Positions 63,841 to 64,000 of a DNA stretch of 64,000 nucleotides are shown piece by piece. This DNA comes from Hydractinia symbiolongicarpus. Lineage: Eukaryota > Cnidaria > Hydrozoa > Anthoathecata > Hydractiniidae. Under the pieces are notes generated by a model. The model ran no database searches. It had not been told where the DNA came from and saw nothing but the letters and a program-made list of their open reading frames with translations. The stretch covers positions 25,368,001 to 25,432,000 of the forward strand of contig NC_079875.1 of assembly GCF_029227915.1 (NCBI RefSeq), given 5' to 3'. Position 1 is the first letter of the stretch; each line of letters begins with the position of its first letter. The translations under genes were made by a program, and so were the position numbers.

Positions 63841-64000
63841 TCATCTATCGACATTAGCAACTTGTTAAGTGTGGGAAAAGCGCAATTTTTTAAACATGTC
63901 GATGATAATAAATCTATAAATCCATTATAAACGTGTTAATCATAATTGCTGGACCTCTGCATCACGAGTCACCTACTATTACTTGTCACTACCAGTCACT

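Overview
The window looks like AT-rich nuclear DNA from an invertebrate animal. Genes are split by GT-AG introns, intergenic DNA is long and AT-rich, and there are (AT)n and (ATT)n microsatellites and many decayed transposable elements of very different classes. The mixture (a GIY-YIG Penelope-like element, a tyrosine-recombinase retrotransposon of Ngaro/DIRS type, a K02A2.6/Mag-like Ty3/gypsy element, PIF/Harbinger elements with Myb/SANT or MADF partners, Helitrons) would fit a cnidarian, perhaps a hydrozoan. That assignment is an inference; no single sequence here proves it.

Layout. 0.17-2.45 kb: a 5'-truncated Penelope-like element whose two 369-bp arms form an inverted repeat, each arm carrying a hammerhead ribozyme fold, with (AT)n tracts on both sides. 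3.2-3.6 kb: 3' end of a LINE. 6.9-7.5 kb: a tRNA-derived SINE with a 235-bp (ATT)n tail, next to a 122-bp Helitron-like element. 8.1-9.6 kb: remains of a THAP/Kolobok-like gene. 10.3-12.1 kb: a decayed Harbinger with Myb/SANT-like and HARBI1-like genes. 14.87-19.7 kb: a Ty3/gypsy LTR retrotransposon. 20.05-20.64 kb: a LINE RT fragment. 20.85-25.84 kb: a decayed tyrosine-recombinase retrotransposon whose terminal repeats hold a ~124-bp tandem array. 26.14-27.82 kb and 36.48-38.89 kb: non-autonomous Helitrons. 28.24-29.30 kb: an unrecognised multi-exon gene or pseudogene.

The one clear cellular gene is gamma-glutamyltransferase on the minus strand (41.8-51.2 kb; eight exons followed in frame). 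It encodes nearly the whole enzyme, including the catalytic threonine; the first exon, with the start codon, was not found. One of its introns carries a 3.16-kb PIF/Harbinger transposon (47.48-50.64 kb) with terminal inverted repeats, a TAA(A) target duplication, a MADF-BESS gene and a transposase that has lost a catalytic aspartate. Just upstream of the gene's second exon lies a near-perfect 1.75-kb palindrome (51.85-53.59 kb) that contains a tRNA-like segment. At 56.2-57.65 kb are exons that may belong to an adhesion-GPCR-like gene, with an exact 191-bp tandem duplication.

A pair of divergent inverted repeats of about 3.5-4 kb (31.1-34.6 kb and 59.1-63.1 kb) brackets the GGT locus. The transposable elements do not work together as one system. 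Most are broken by stops and frameshifts, and the GGT gene appears to be the only intact function.
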